From Corynebacterium sp. (GTDB taxonomy: Bacteria > Actinomycetota > Actinomycetes > Mycobacteriales > Mycobacteriaceae): 64,000 nt of DNA. A model generated the notes under the pieces. That model searched no databases, was not told the origin of the DNA, and worked only from the letters and a program-made list of their open reading frames with translations. A program made the translations under genes and the position numbers. Of the stretch, positions 8,065 through 16,702 are shown one piece after another. The stretch lies in the NCBI RefSeq assembly GCF_022712195.1, contig NZ_JALAGY010000061.1, positions 1-64,000 of the forward strand, given 5' to 3'. The number at the start of each line of letters is the position of its first letter. Positions within the stretch are counted from its first letter, which is position 1.

Positions 8065-9948
8065 TCAGGCGTAGTTCGCCTCCACCTGTTCGGCGAAGTG
8101 CGCGGCGACCGGCTTGCGCCGTAGCTTCAGCGACGGCGTGAGCTCGGCGTCCTCCACCGTCAGGTCACGGGGGAGGATCTGGAAGGTCTTGATCTGCTCC
8201 CACCTGTTCAGCGTGGTGTTGAGTTCGTCGATGTACCCCTGCACCAGGTCCCTTGTCCGTGGGTCGGCGGCGATCCGGGCGTAGTCCCCGTCGATCCCCT
8301 CCCGTTGTGCCCAGGCCGTCAGCGCATCCCCGTCCAACGCGACCAGGGCGCTGACGTACTGACGCCCCTCTCCGATGAGCACCAGGTTGGAGGCCACGGG
8401 GCAGAGCCCCTTGAACTGCGCCTCGATGGGTGCCGGTGCCACGTACTTGCCGTTCGAGGTCTTGAAAAGCTCCTTCTTCCTGTCGGTGATGCGTACGAAC
8501 CCGTCGTCGTCGATGTCGCCGATGTCGCCGGTGTGCATCCACCCGTCTGCGTCGAGTGCCTCGGCCGTGGCTTCCGGGTTGTTGTGGTAGCCGTCCATGA
8601 CCCCGGCGCAGCGGAAGAGGATCTCACCGTCGTCGGCGATGCGGAGGTCCACGCCGTCCAGGGGGCGTCCGATCCGCCCCGAGCGGTACGCCCCCGGCAT
8701 GCCCAGGCAGGACCCGCCCCCGGACTCGGTCATCCCGTATGCCTCGAGGATCATCATCCCGGCGGCACCGAACCACCGCGAGATGTCGGTGTTGAGCGCG
8801 GCGGAGCCGGAGATGAAGTACCGGATCCGTCCGCCGAAACGTTCCCGCACGGTGGAGAAGACCAGACGGTCGGCGAGCCGCGCCTGCAGCCGCTCCCAGC
8901 GGGAGACCGTGGTGCCGCCGTCGCCGTGGTCCGCCTCGAAGACCTTCACGCCCACTCGGCTGGCCCACTGGAACAGCCGCTCCTTCACGCGGAGCGGCCC
9001 GGGGTCGTCGGCGATCATGGTGACGATGCCGTTGTAGGCCTTCTCGAAGATGCGCGGTGCCGACCCCATGAAGGTCGGACGGACCACCGGGAGGTTGGAG
9101 ACGATGCGGTCGACGCGTCCGTCGATGGCGGTCTCGAAGCCGAGGTGTACCGGCATCATCAGCAGCAGCTTGCCCATCACGTGTGACAGGGGCAGCCACA
9201 GGAACTGCTTGTCGTCGATGGTCAGCATGTCGTCCGGTGACGTCCTGCGCATCGTGTCGTCCATGGCCAGGATCTCGAACACCAGGACCCTGTGGGGGAG
9301 GAGGACCCCTTTGGGGCGACCTGTCGTCCCGGAGGTGTAGATCAAGGTCGCGAGGTCATCGAGGTCGGTGTCGTCGATGCGCCCGTCGATCTCCCCCGGG
9401 TGGGAGTCGAGCCGGGCGCTCCCACGGCGTCGCAGCTCGTCCATGCTGATCACCCAGTCCCCGTCGGCGTCTGCGGGCACGTCGTTGTCGAGCACGACGA
9501 CGGTGTTCACCTTGGGGAGGTCCCCACGGAGACCGGAGATCTTGGCGAGTTGTTCGCGGTCCTCGACGAAGACGACTGTGCTGTCCGAGTCGTCGAGGAT
9601 GAAGCGGACGTCGTTCGCGAGGGTGGTGGGGAACACGGTCACGGTGGCGGCGGCCGCGTAGACGATGCCGTAGTCGGCGAGTGCCCACTCGTACCGGGTC
9701 GTGCTGGCGATCGCGACCCGCTGTTCGGGGCCGACCCCCAGGGAGATCAGGCCGGCTCCGACCTCCGCCGCCTGAGCCCCGACCTCACCCCAGGTCAGGG
9801 TCTTCCAGGTTTCCTGCCCGGTGCCGTCGGTGACGGGGTAGCTGTAGGCGCGGCGCTTCGGGGTCTCGGTGACCCGTTTGCGCAGCATGTGTCCGGTGGA
9901 CCGGACCGACGGGTCGAAGGTGGTGGTGGCGATGTCGGTGGTTGTCAT
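8065..9948 (-). CDS. Long-chain acyl-CoA ligase (FadD15-like), copy 1
   Basis: 627 residues. ANL-superfamily adenylating enzyme that converts a carboxylic acid to its acyl-AMP and then the CoA thioester. The P-loop-like motif LIYTSGTTGRPKGVLLPHR, the A5 region EAYGMTESGG, the hinge TGDIGDIDDDGFVRITDRKK and the C-terminal SNGKYVAP lysine region are all present. ATG at 9948 has a strong AAGGAGACACCCC RBS; a longer frame upstream runs into the preceding gene. It lies 13 bp downstream of a close paralogue and probably shares its transcript. It likely activates the growth substrate of the neighbouring acyl-CoA pathway. Confidence 0.9.
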   Translation of the reverse strand: MTTTDIATTTFDPSVRSTGHMLRKRVTETPKRRAYSYPVTDGTGQETWKTLTWGEVGAQAAEVGAGLISLGVGPEQRVAIASTTRYEWALADYGIVYAAAATVTVFPTTLANDVRFILDDSDSTVVFVEDREQLAKISGLRGDLPKVNTVVVLDNDVPADADGDWVISMDELRRRGSARLDSHPGEIDGRIDDTDLDDLATLIYTSGTTGRPKGVLLPHRVLVFEILAMDDTMRRTSPDDMLTIDDKQFLWLPLSHVMGKLLLMMPVHLGFETAIDGRVDRIVSNLPVVRPTFMGSAPRIFEKAYNGIVTMIADDPGPLRVKERLFQWASRVGVKVFEADHGDGGTTVSRWERLQARLADRLVFSTVRERFGGRIRYFISGSAALNTDISRWFGAAGMMILEAYGMTESGGGSCLGMPGAYRSGRIGRPLDGVDLRIADDGEILFRCAGVMDGYHNNPEATAEALDADGWMHTGDIGDIDDDGFVRITDRKKELFKTSNGKYVAPAPIEAQFKGLCPVASNLVLIGEGRQYVSALVALDGDALTAWAQREGIDGDYARIAADPRTRDLVQGYIDELNTTLNRWEQIKTFQILPRDLTVEDAELTPSLKLRRKPVAAHFAEQVEANYA

Positions 9949-9961
9949 GGGGTGTCTCCTT

Positions 9962-11827
9962 CTACGTGGTGGGGTACAGCGCGGCGATGTCGGTGGCGAA
10001 GTGGTCGGCGACGGGCCGACGTCGGAGTTTGAGCGAGGGCGTGAGTTCCTGCCGCTCGACGGACAGCTCACGGTCGAGGATGCGGAAGGCCCTGATGCGC
10101 TCCCAGGGGTTGAGGCCGTCATTGAGTTCGTCGATGTAGCCCTGCACGTGCTGACGGGTCCGCTGGTGGCGGGTGACGGAGAGGTAGTCGCCGGGGACCC
10201 CCTCGCGCTCCGCCCACGCCAGGATCGCGGCCTCGTCCAGAGCCACGAGGGCCGCGACATGGCGGCGGCCTTCGCCGACCACCACGATCTGTGACGCCTC
10301 GGGGCATAGTCCCTTGAACTCCGCCTCGATCGGCGCGGGGGCGACGTACTTCCCGTTGGACGTCTTGAACAGTTCCTTCTTGCGGTCGGTGATCCGCAGC
10401 CGTCCGGCCTCGTCGAGGGTGCCGATGTCCCCGGTGTGCAGCCAGCCGTCGCCGGTCAGGGCCCGGGAGGTTTCCCCGGGGTTGTCGTGGTAGCCGGCCA
10501 TCACCCCGGGGCCACGGACGAGGATCTCGCCGTCGTCGGCGATGCGGACACTGAAACCGTGGACCGGGGAGCCGACGGTGCCGGCCTTGTAGGAGGACGG
10601 CAGCCCCAGTGTCGCCACGTTGCTCTCGGTCATGCCGTACCCCTCGAGCACGGGGAGTCCGGCGGCGCCGAACCACCGGGCGATGTCGGTGTTCAGTGCG
10701 GCGGAGCCGGAGATGAAGTACCGGATCCGTCCGCCGAAGCGTTCCCGCACGGTGGAGAACACCAGGCGGTCCGCCACCCGGGCCTGGAGCCGGTCCCACC
10801 GGGTGGCGGAGCCCCGGCCCTGGTCGGCGTCGAAGACACGGACCCCGACCCGTCCGGCCCAGTGGAACAGCCTCTCCCGGATGCGCCAGGGGCCGGGGTC
10901 CTCCGCCATCATGGTGGTGATGCCGGTGTGGGCCTTCTCGAAGATCCGTGGGACCGAGGCCATGAAGGTCGGCCGTGACTCCCGGAGGTTGTCGACGATT
11001 TTCTCGATCCGGCCGTCGACGGTGGTCTCGAACCCGACGTGGACCGGCAGCAGCACCATGAGCTTCCCCATGACATGGGCCAGCGGGAGCCAGAGGAACT
11101 GCCTGTCGTCGATGCTGAGGAGCGGGGTGCCGTCGGGTGTCGGTTCCGCCGCCACCGTGTCTGCGATGGCGCCGACCTGTGACACCCACACCCGGTGGGG
11201 GAGGAGCACGCCCTTGGGGCGGCCGGTGGTGCCGGAGGTGTAGATCAGGGTGGCCAGGTCGTCCGGCCGGATCCCGTCGATGCGCCGGTCGACGGCGTCC
11301 GGGACGTCGTCGAGAAGGTCTCTCCCGCTGCGCCGGAGTTCGTCGACGGTGACGACCCAGTCGTCCGGACGGTCCGGCAGGTCGGTGTCGAAGACGACCA
11401 CGGTGTGCACGTCGGGTAGTCGTTCGCGCAGCGTGAGCAGTTTCGACAGCTGTTCGGCGTCCTCCGCGAAGACGACCCGGGCGCCGGAGTCCCCGATGAT
11501 GTGGAGGACGTCCCCGGTGACGGTGGTGGGGTAGACGGCGACGGTCGCGGCGCCGGCGCTCATGGTTCCGAGGGTGGCGATGATCCATTCGTACCGGGTG
11601 GAGCTGGCGACGGCGACGCGGTCCCCGGGGTCGACCCCCAGGGAGATGAGCCCGGCGGCGACCTCGTCGGTGTCCGCTGCCACCCGGGACCAGGTGGCGA
11701 CGGTCCAGATATCGTTGTCGGAGGTGGTGTCAGGGTAGGTGAAGGCGCGTCGGTGTGGTGTCTCGGCGGCGCGTCTGCGCAGCATGTGGCCGACGGTCGG
11801 GGCACTTACGGCGGTGGTGGTGGTCAT
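9962..11827 (-). CDS. Long-chain acyl-CoA ligase (FadD15-like), copy 2
   Basis: 621 residues, co-linear with the next gene over its whole length. The same motifs are present: LIYTSGTTGRPKGVLLPHR, EGYGMTESNVATLG, HTGDIGTLDEAGRLRITDRK and SNGKYVAPAPIEAEFKG. A 41-bp block (10698-10738) is identical to 8798-8838 in the other copy, consistent with tandem duplication or gene conversion. The ATG has a GGAGGACCACCC RBS. It lies downstream of the tetR gene on the same strand, with 106 bp between that may hold its own promoter. The two copies may differ in chain-length preference. Confidence 0.9.
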   Translation of the reverse strand: MTTTTAVSAPTVGHMLRRRAAETPHRRAFTYPDTTSDNDIWTVATWSRVAADTDEVAAGLISLGVDPGDRVAVASSTRYEWIIATLGTMSAGAATVAVYPTTVTGDVLHIIGDSGARVVFAEDAEQLSKLLTLRERLPDVHTVVVFDTDLPDRPDDWVVTVDELRRSGRDLLDDVPDAVDRRIDGIRPDDLATLIYTSGTTGRPKGVLLPHRVWVSQVGAIADTVAAEPTPDGTPLLSIDDRQFLWLPLAHVMGKLMVLLPVHVGFETTVDGRIEKIVDNLRESRPTFMASVPRIFEKAHTGITTMMAEDPGPWRIRERLFHWAGRVGVRVFDADQGRGSATRWDRLQARVADRLVFSTVRERFGGRIRYFISGSAALNTDIARWFGAAGLPVLEGYGMTESNVATLGLPSSYKAGTVGSPVHGFSVRIADDGEILVRGPGVMAGYHDNPGETSRALTGDGWLHTGDIGTLDEAGRLRITDRKKELFKTSNGKYVAPAPIEAEFKGLCPEASQIVVVGEGRRHVAALVALDEAAILAWAEREGVPGDYLSVTRHQRTRQHVQGYIDELNDGLNPWERIRAFRILDRELSVERQELTPSLKLRRRPVADHFATDIAALYPTT

Positions 11828-11870
11828 GGGTGGTCCTCCGGACCTGCGCGGTATCCGCTATTGTTGTGAA

Positions 11871-11882
11871 AGCTAAGTAGCT
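11871..11882. promoter_or_regulatory. Short inverted repeat upstream of the acyl-CoA ligases
   Basis: AGCTA-AG-TAGCT lies 44 bp before the start of the first ligase gene. Arms this short occur by chance, so it is only a possible operator. Confidence 0.2.
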
Positions 11883-11933
11883 GGTGTGAGACGTGTCCCC
11901 GGGCGGTGGAGCAGATGGACGGTGTGGCGGTGG

Positions 11934-12539
11934 TCAGTCGTTGCGCCGGATGTCGGCGAGGATGGCCGACCACGTCTCCAGGGCGTGGCGCTGGTGTTCC
12001 CGGTTGTCGACGAGGACCGAACCGAGCCCGAGCCCCCGGGCGACGTCCAGGGTGAGGCCCAGGAGACGACGGGTGCGCCTGTCGGACAGGTCGGCGTTCA
12101 GGGCGAGGGCGGTGAGGTGGTAGACCTCGCGACCGTAACGGGCCTCCGCCGGGACGATCAGTTCACGGAGGGTGGCGTCGGTGCTCGCGGCGGCCCAGAT
12201 GTGGAGGGCCGCGTGGAACGGTCGGTTGCTGAAGAACCCGAAGACCAGCTCGAGGACGTCCTCCACAGGAGCACCGTCGCTGCCCGAGGACAGTTCGGCG
12301 ACACTCGTGCGGAGGTTCTGGGTGCGTTCGGAGAAGAACTCCTCGAGAGCGGCCTCGATCAGCGCGTCCCGGGTGGGGAAATGGTGCTGTGCCGCACCCC
12401 GAGAGACCCCCGCCCGCGAGGCGACGGCACTCAGCGTCGTCGCGGCGAGGCCGTGTTCGGACAACGTCGCCAGGGCAGCCTCCAGCAGGCGACGCCTGGT
12501 CACCCTGCTGCGTTCCTGCTGCGCTACTCTGCTGGCCAT
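11934..12539 (-). CDS. TetR-family transcriptional regulator
   Basis: 201 residues. The N-terminal HTH spans about residues 12-58, including AATTLSAVASRAGVSRGAAQ followed by HHFPTRDALIEAAL, typical of TetR. The C-terminal ligand domain is divergent, as usual. ATG at 12539 was chosen for its CCCGGAGGACAC RBS; an upstream in-frame ATG lacks one. It sits between the enoyl-CoA hydratase and ligase genes on the same strand and is the likely local regulator of the catabolic block, analogous in position to AtuR or LiuR. The effector is probably an acyl-CoA intermediate (inference). Confidence 0.9.
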   Translation of the reverse strand: MASRVAQQERSRVTRRRLLEAALATLSEHGLAATTLSAVASRAGVSRGAAQHHFPTRDALIEAALEEFFSERTQNLRTSVAELSSGSDGAPVEDVLELVFGFFSNRPFHAALHIWAAASTDATLRELIVPAEARYGREVYHLTALALNADLSDRRTRRLLGLTLDVARGLGLGSVLVDNREHQRHALETWSAILADIRRND

Positions 12540-12566
12540 GTGTCCTCCGGGCTTCTCGGTCAAACG

Positions 12567-12577
12567 ACAGTCACTGT
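12567..12577. promoter_or_regulatory. Possible TetR operator upstream of tetR
   Basis: ACAGT-C-ACTGT, a perfect 5-bp inverted repeat, lies 28 bp before the tetR start in the 75-bp gap after the enoyl-CoA hydratase gene. Its CAGT/ACTG half-sites resemble the repeat upstream of the AtuA-like gene at 20131-20142, but the spacing differs. Confidence 0.3.
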
Positions 12578-12614
12578 AACAGCCGGTGAAGGTCACCCCG
12601 CACCACCACCGACG

Positions 12615-13364
12615 TCACGCCGCCCAGCTCGGGGGACGCTTCTGCAGGAAGGCGGTGATCCCCTCCAGTGCCTCCGGGGTGGCGAAGAGCTCGGCGGACT
12701 TCGAGGCCAGGGCCTCCGCCCCGGCGTCGAAGGAGTCCACGAGCGGCCTGTTGATGATCGCCTTGGTCTCCCGCAGGCCCTGCGGTGAACACTTCAGCAG
12801 TCCCTCGGCTGTGGTGGCGGCCTGCCGCCGGGGGTCGTCGACGACCTCGGTGACGAGCCCCAGTCGGGCCGCGGTCTCCGCGTCGAAGCGTTCGCCGGTC
12901 AGCAGGTAACGCGACGCGGCACGGGAGGTGAGACGTGGCAGCACTGTCAGCGCGATCATCGCCGGGGCCACGCCGATGCGTGTCTCCGTGGTGGCGAAGG
13001 ACGACTCCGACGAGGCGAACACCATGTCACAGGCACCGACCAGCCCGGTGCCACCGGCACGGACGTTGCCGTCGACGACGGCCGTGACCGGCTTGGGGAG
13101 CTCCACGACGGTGCGCAGCAGCCCGATGAAACTGCCGGTGACCTCCTCCGGTGACAGGTCGCCGACCGCGGCGAGGTCCGCGCCGGAGCAGAACGTCGAT
13201 CCGGTGTGGTCGAGGACCACGCTGCGCACCGACTCGTCCTGTGCGGCACTTCTCAGGGCGTCGTCGAGATCCCTGATCAGCGCCGGCGACAGCGCGTTCC
13301 GGCGGTCCGGTGCGTCGATGGTGATCCGGGCGGTCTTGTTGTCCGTGGTGGTGGTGATGGTCAT
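12615..13364 (-). CDS. Enoyl-CoA hydratase/isomerase family protein
   Basis: 249 residues, usual for the crotonase fold. The oxyanion-hole segment is STFCSGADLAAVGDL and the second conserved block is NVRAGGTGLVGACDMVFASS. The expected role is hydration of an enoyl-CoA made by the neighbouring dehydrogenase/carboxylase, like AtuE or LiuC. The catalytic-Glu positions are not clearly conserved (IGVAPAMIA replaces the usual GLxPG), so isomerase or another crotonase activity is possible. ATG has a CAGGAGACAGGC RBS. It lies 40 bp downstream of the acyl-CoA dehydrogenase gene in the same run. Confidence 0.88.
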   Translation of the reverse strand: MTITTTTDNKTARITIDAPDRRNALSPALIRDLDDALRSAAQDESVRSVVLDHTGSTFCSGADLAAVGDLSPEEVTGSFIGLLRTVVELPKPVTAVVDGNVRAGGTGLVGACDMVFASSESSFATTETRIGVAPAMIALTVLPRLTSRAASRYLLTGERFDAETAARLGLVTEVVDDPRRQAATTAEGLLKCSPQGLRETKAIINRPLVDSFDAGAEALASKSAELFATPEALEGITAFLQKRPPSWAA

Positions 13365-13404
13365 GCCTGTCTCCTGTGACGTCGTGGGTGGGTGTGTCCG
13401 GCGG

Positions 13405-14583
13405 TCAGTAGCTCTTGGGCAGGCCCATGACCGTCTGCGCGACGTAGTTCAGCAGCATCTCACGGCTGACCGGGGCGATACGGGGGAGCCGTGAGGCGGC
13501 GTACATGCGGGCCAGGCCGTACTCCGCGGTGAGGCCGTTGCCGCCGAGGGTCTGCACGGCCTGGTCGAGCGACTTCGCGGAGACCTCGCCCGCGGCGTAC
13601 TTGGCCATGTTGGCGGCGGTCGCCGCACCGTCCAGGTCGCCCTGGTCGAACCGTGCCGCGGCGTTACGGCACATCAGCCGGGCCTGCTCGAGCTCGATCC
13701 GGCACTGTGCGAGCGGGTGGGACAGGCCCTGGTGCGCACCGATCGGGGTCTTCCAGATGACACGCTCGTTGGCGTACTTCACGGCGGTGTCGAGCGCGTA
13801 GCGGGACATGCCGGTGGCCATCGCGGTGGCGATGATGCGCTCCGGGTTCAGGCCGACGAAGAGCTGGAAGATCCCGGCGTCGCTGTCGCCGACCAGGTCC
13901 TCGTCCTTCAGCCGGATGTCGTCGAAGTGCAGGGTGTACTGCCACTCAGGCAGCATGACCTCGGTGGGGATCTGGGTCTTGGAGAAACCTTCGGCGTCGG
14001 TGGGGACCATGAACAGTGCCGGCTTCAGCTTGCCGGTGCGCTCGTCGTGGGCACGGGCGACGACCAGGACGGCGTCGGCCTGGTCCACCCCGGAGATGAA
14101 GGTCTTCGAGCCGTTGAGGATCCACTCGTCACCCTCCTTCTTCGCGGTGGTGGTGATGTTGTGGCTGTTGGTGCCGGCGTCGGCCTCGGTGATGCCGAAG
14201 GCACTGATGAACTCGCCGGAGGCGATGCCGGGCAGCCAGCGCTGTTTCTGGTCGGGAGTGCCGAAGGCAGCGATGATGGACCCGCAGATGGCGGGAGACA
14301 CGACCAGCATCAGCAGGCCGCAGCCCTGTGCGGACAGCTCCTCCTGGACGATGGAGAGCTCCAGCAGGCCCGCTCCACCGCCGCCGTACTCCTCGGGCAG
14401 GTTCACGCCGACGAAGCCGAGTTCACCGGCTTCCTTCCACAGCTCGGTGGGGTACTCCTTGGCGTCGGCCTTCCTGGCCATGTAGTCGTAGCCGTACTTC
14501 TTCGCGAGCGCACGGACGGTCTTGCGTAGTTCCTCCTGCTCGGGGGTGTCGTTGAGGGGCATGCTGACCTGGGGTTGTGACAT
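13405..14583 (-). CDS. Acyl-CoA dehydrogenase
   Basis: 392 residues, standard length. FAD-dependent alpha,beta-dehydrogenation of an acyl-CoA. Recognisable blocks are the N-terminal helical domain, FGITEADAGTNSHNITTTA (flavin and substrate contacts), KTFISGVDQAD, ANERVIWKTPIGAHQGLSHP and QTLGGNGLTAEYGLARMYA near the C-terminus. It matches AtuD/LiuA-type enzymes of citronellyl- or isovaleryl-CoA breakdown in position, but chain preference cannot be read from sequence. ATG preceded by AAGGAGATCACACC. Confidence 0.92.
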   Translation of the reverse strand: MSQPQVSMPLNDTPEQEELRKTVRALAKKYGYDYMARKADAKEYPTELWKEAGELGFVGVNLPEEYGGGGAGLLELSIVQEELSAQGCGLLMLVVSPAICGSIIAAFGTPDQKQRWLPGIASGEFISAFGITEADAGTNSHNITTTAKKEGDEWILNGSKTFISGVDQADAVLVVARAHDERTGKLKPALFMVPTDAEGFSKTQIPTEVMLPEWQYTLHFDDIRLKDEDLVGDSDAGIFQLFVGLNPERIIATAMATGMSRYALDTAVKYANERVIWKTPIGAHQGLSHPLAQCRIELEQARLMCRNAAARFDQGDLDGAATAANMAKYAAGEVSAKSLDQAVQTLGGNGLTAEYGLARMYAASRLPRIAPVSREMLLNYVAQTVMGLPKSY

Positions 14584-14622
14584 GGTGTGATCTCCTTGGG
14601 AAGTGGTGGTCGTTAGTTGTCG

Positions 14623-16674
14623 TCAGTTGTCGTTGTCGGGGGTGTCGATGACCGCAAGCAGGGTTCCGGTCTCGATGTGGTCCCCGGTGGCGGCGGCCAG
14701 CTCGCTGACCGTGCCGTCGGAGGTGGCCGAGATGGTGTGCTCCATCTTCATGGCCTCGATGGTCATCAGTTTCTGACCGGTGGTGACGGTGTCGCCGACG
14801 GCGACCAGGACCCCGGTCACCGTTCCCGGCATGGGGGCGACCAGGGCGCCTTCGGCGACGATGTCGGACGGGTCGTCGTACCTCGGACGTTCGGTCAGGG
14901 TGACCGGGCCGAGCGCCGAGTCCACACCCACACCTCCACCGGGGTACCGGTGGACGGTGAGCGTGCGGCGGATGCCGTCGACCTCGACGAGCACCGTGGC
15001 CGCGCCGTCGGAACCGCCGCCGGTCCGCGGTCTGACCTCCACGAGCCGGACGCCGTCGTGCCCCGCGAGGGTCGTGCCCCCGGCGCCCGTCGAGCGCGAG
15101 GAGCGCACGACGGTGACCTCCACCTCGTTGTCCGTGTCCTGGCCACGGAAGTACCGGTGGGTGGTGCGGGCGTCGCCGTGCAGGCGGAACCCGGAGGGTA
15201 CGTGGGGGGCGGGGCGCGTCGACGCGGTGTCGGCCTCGGCGACGACGGCGGCGGCGAAGGCGGAGACCGCCACCGCGTCGTCGTCGGCCAGCGGGGCCAT
15301 CGAGACCTCTGTGTGGGTCTTCTCCAGGAACGCGGTGTTGATGTCACCGGCCCGGAAGTCGGGGTCGTCCAGGATCCGGACCAGCTGGTCCCGGTTGGTG
15401 CCCAGTCCGTGGATCCGGGCGCGGCGCAGCGTCCCGCTGAGTCGCCCCACCGCCTCCGCACGGTTCGGCGCCCAGGAGATGACCTTGGCCAGCATGGCGT
15501 CGTAGTTCACGCCGACAACGGCAGGACGGCCCGGCTCTGCCTCGGGTCCCGAGTCCAGCCGGATGCCCGGCACCCCGGGGCCGGTGAAGGAGGAGACCAC
15601 GTCGTCGAAGTCGAACCGCAGCACCTCACCGGACATCGGCCGGTAGTCGTGGCGGGGGTCCTCGGCGTAGACACGTGCCTCCACCGCCCAGCCGTCGAGT
15701 CCCGGAGGGCCGCCGGCGGGGAGTTCCCGGCCGGCGGCGACGTCGAACTGCAGGCCGACCAGGTCGAGGCCCGTGGTCGCCTCGGTGACCGGGTGCTCCA
15801 CCTGCAGCCGGGTGTTGACCTCGAGGAAGAAGAACTCGCCCTTGTCGTTGGCCAGGAACTCCACCGTGCCGGCACCGCTGTAGCTGATGGCGTGGGCTGC
15901 GGCGCGCGCGGCATCGAACAGCCGGTCGCGCATCCCGTCGACGCGTTCGACGAGTGGGGACGGGGCCTCCTCGATCACCTTCTGGTGACGGCGCTGGATC
16001 GAACACTCGCGTTCGCCTACCGCCCACACCCCGCCGTGGTTGTCCGCCATGAGCTGGACCTCGATGTGGCGGCCGGACTCGATGTAGCGCTCTATGAAGA
16101 CGGTGCCGTCCCCGAAGGCGCTCTCGGCCTCACGGACGGCGGCGGCCGTCTCGGACTCGAGTTCGTCGATGGTGCGGACAACGCGCATCCCGCGGCCGCC
16201 GCCACCGGCGGACGCCTTGACCAGGACCGGCAGCATGTCCTCGGTGATCTCCGAGGTCTGCAGGTTTGTCAGCACCGGTACTCCGGCGGCCTCCATCAGC
16301 TTCTTGGCCTCGGTCTTCGACCCCATCGCGTCGATGGCCTCGGGGGACGGGCCGATCCAGGTCAGACCGGCGTCGATCACGGCACGGGCGAAGGAGGCGT
16401 TCTCCGACAGGAACCCGTAACCGGGGTGGACGGCGTCGGCACCGGTCCGCTTCGCCGCGTCCAGTACCGCGTCGGCGTTGAGGTAGGTCTCCGCGGGGGC
16501 GTTGCCGGGGAGCCGGACGGAGGCGTCGGCTTCCCGGACGAAGGGTTCGTCGCTGTCGGTGTCCGAGTACACGGCGACGGTCGAGAGCCCTCTGTGTCGC
16601 GCGGTGGTGAACACGCGGCGGGCGATCTCGCCGCGGTTGGCGACGAGTACCGTGGAAAATTCTGTGTTGGTCAT
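14623..16674 (-). CDS. Biotin-dependent acyl-CoA carboxylase alpha subunit (biotin carboxylase + BCCP)
   Basis: 683 residues. The biotin carboxylase part begins TVLVANRGEIARRVF and contains HPGYGFLSEN, the ATP-grasp glycine loop KASAGGGGRGMRVV and the catalytic region ERECSIQRRHQKVIEEAPSP. A linker of about 170 residues leads to the BCCP domain with the biotinyl Lys in EAMKMEHTI. Architecture fits methylcrotonyl- or geranyl-CoA carboxylase alpha (LiuD/AtuF). The start is ambiguous between ATG 16674 and ATG 16686; 16674 places the protein start at MTNTEFSTVLVANRGE. It pairs with the beta subunit just upstream. Confidence 0.93.
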   Translation of the reverse strand: MTNTEFSTVLVANRGEIARRVFTTARHRGLSTVAVYSDTDSDEPFVREADASVRLPGNAPAETYLNADAVLDAAKRTGADAVHPGYGFLSENASFARAVIDAGLTWIGPSPEAIDAMGSKTEAKKLMEAAGVPVLTNLQTSEITEDMLPVLVKASAGGGGRGMRVVRTIDELESETAAAVREAESAFGDGTVFIERYIESGRHIEVQLMADNHGGVWAVGERECSIQRRHQKVIEEAPSPLVERVDGMRDRLFDAARAAAHAISYSGAGTVEFLANDKGEFFFLEVNTRLQVEHPVTEATTGLDLVGLQFDVAAGRELPAGGPPGLDGWAVEARVYAEDPRHDYRPMSGEVLRFDFDDVVSSFTGPGVPGIRLDSGPEAEPGRPAVVGVNYDAMLAKVISWAPNRAEAVGRLSGTLRRARIHGLGTNRDQLVRILDDPDFRAGDINTAFLEKTHTEVSMAPLADDDAVAVSAFAAAVVAEADTASTRPAPHVPSGFRLHGDARTTHRYFRGQDTDNEVEVTVVRSSRSTGAGGTTLAGHDGVRLVEVRPRTGGGSDGAATVLVEVDGIRRTLTVHRYPGGGVGVDSALGPVTLTERPRYDDPSDIVAEGALVAPMPGTVTGVLVAVGDTVTTGQKLMTIEAMKMEHTISATSDGTVSELAAATGDHIETGTLLAVIDTPDNDN

Positions 16675-16702
16675 CTCTTCTCTCATCTCTCGTTCTCGGC
16701 CG

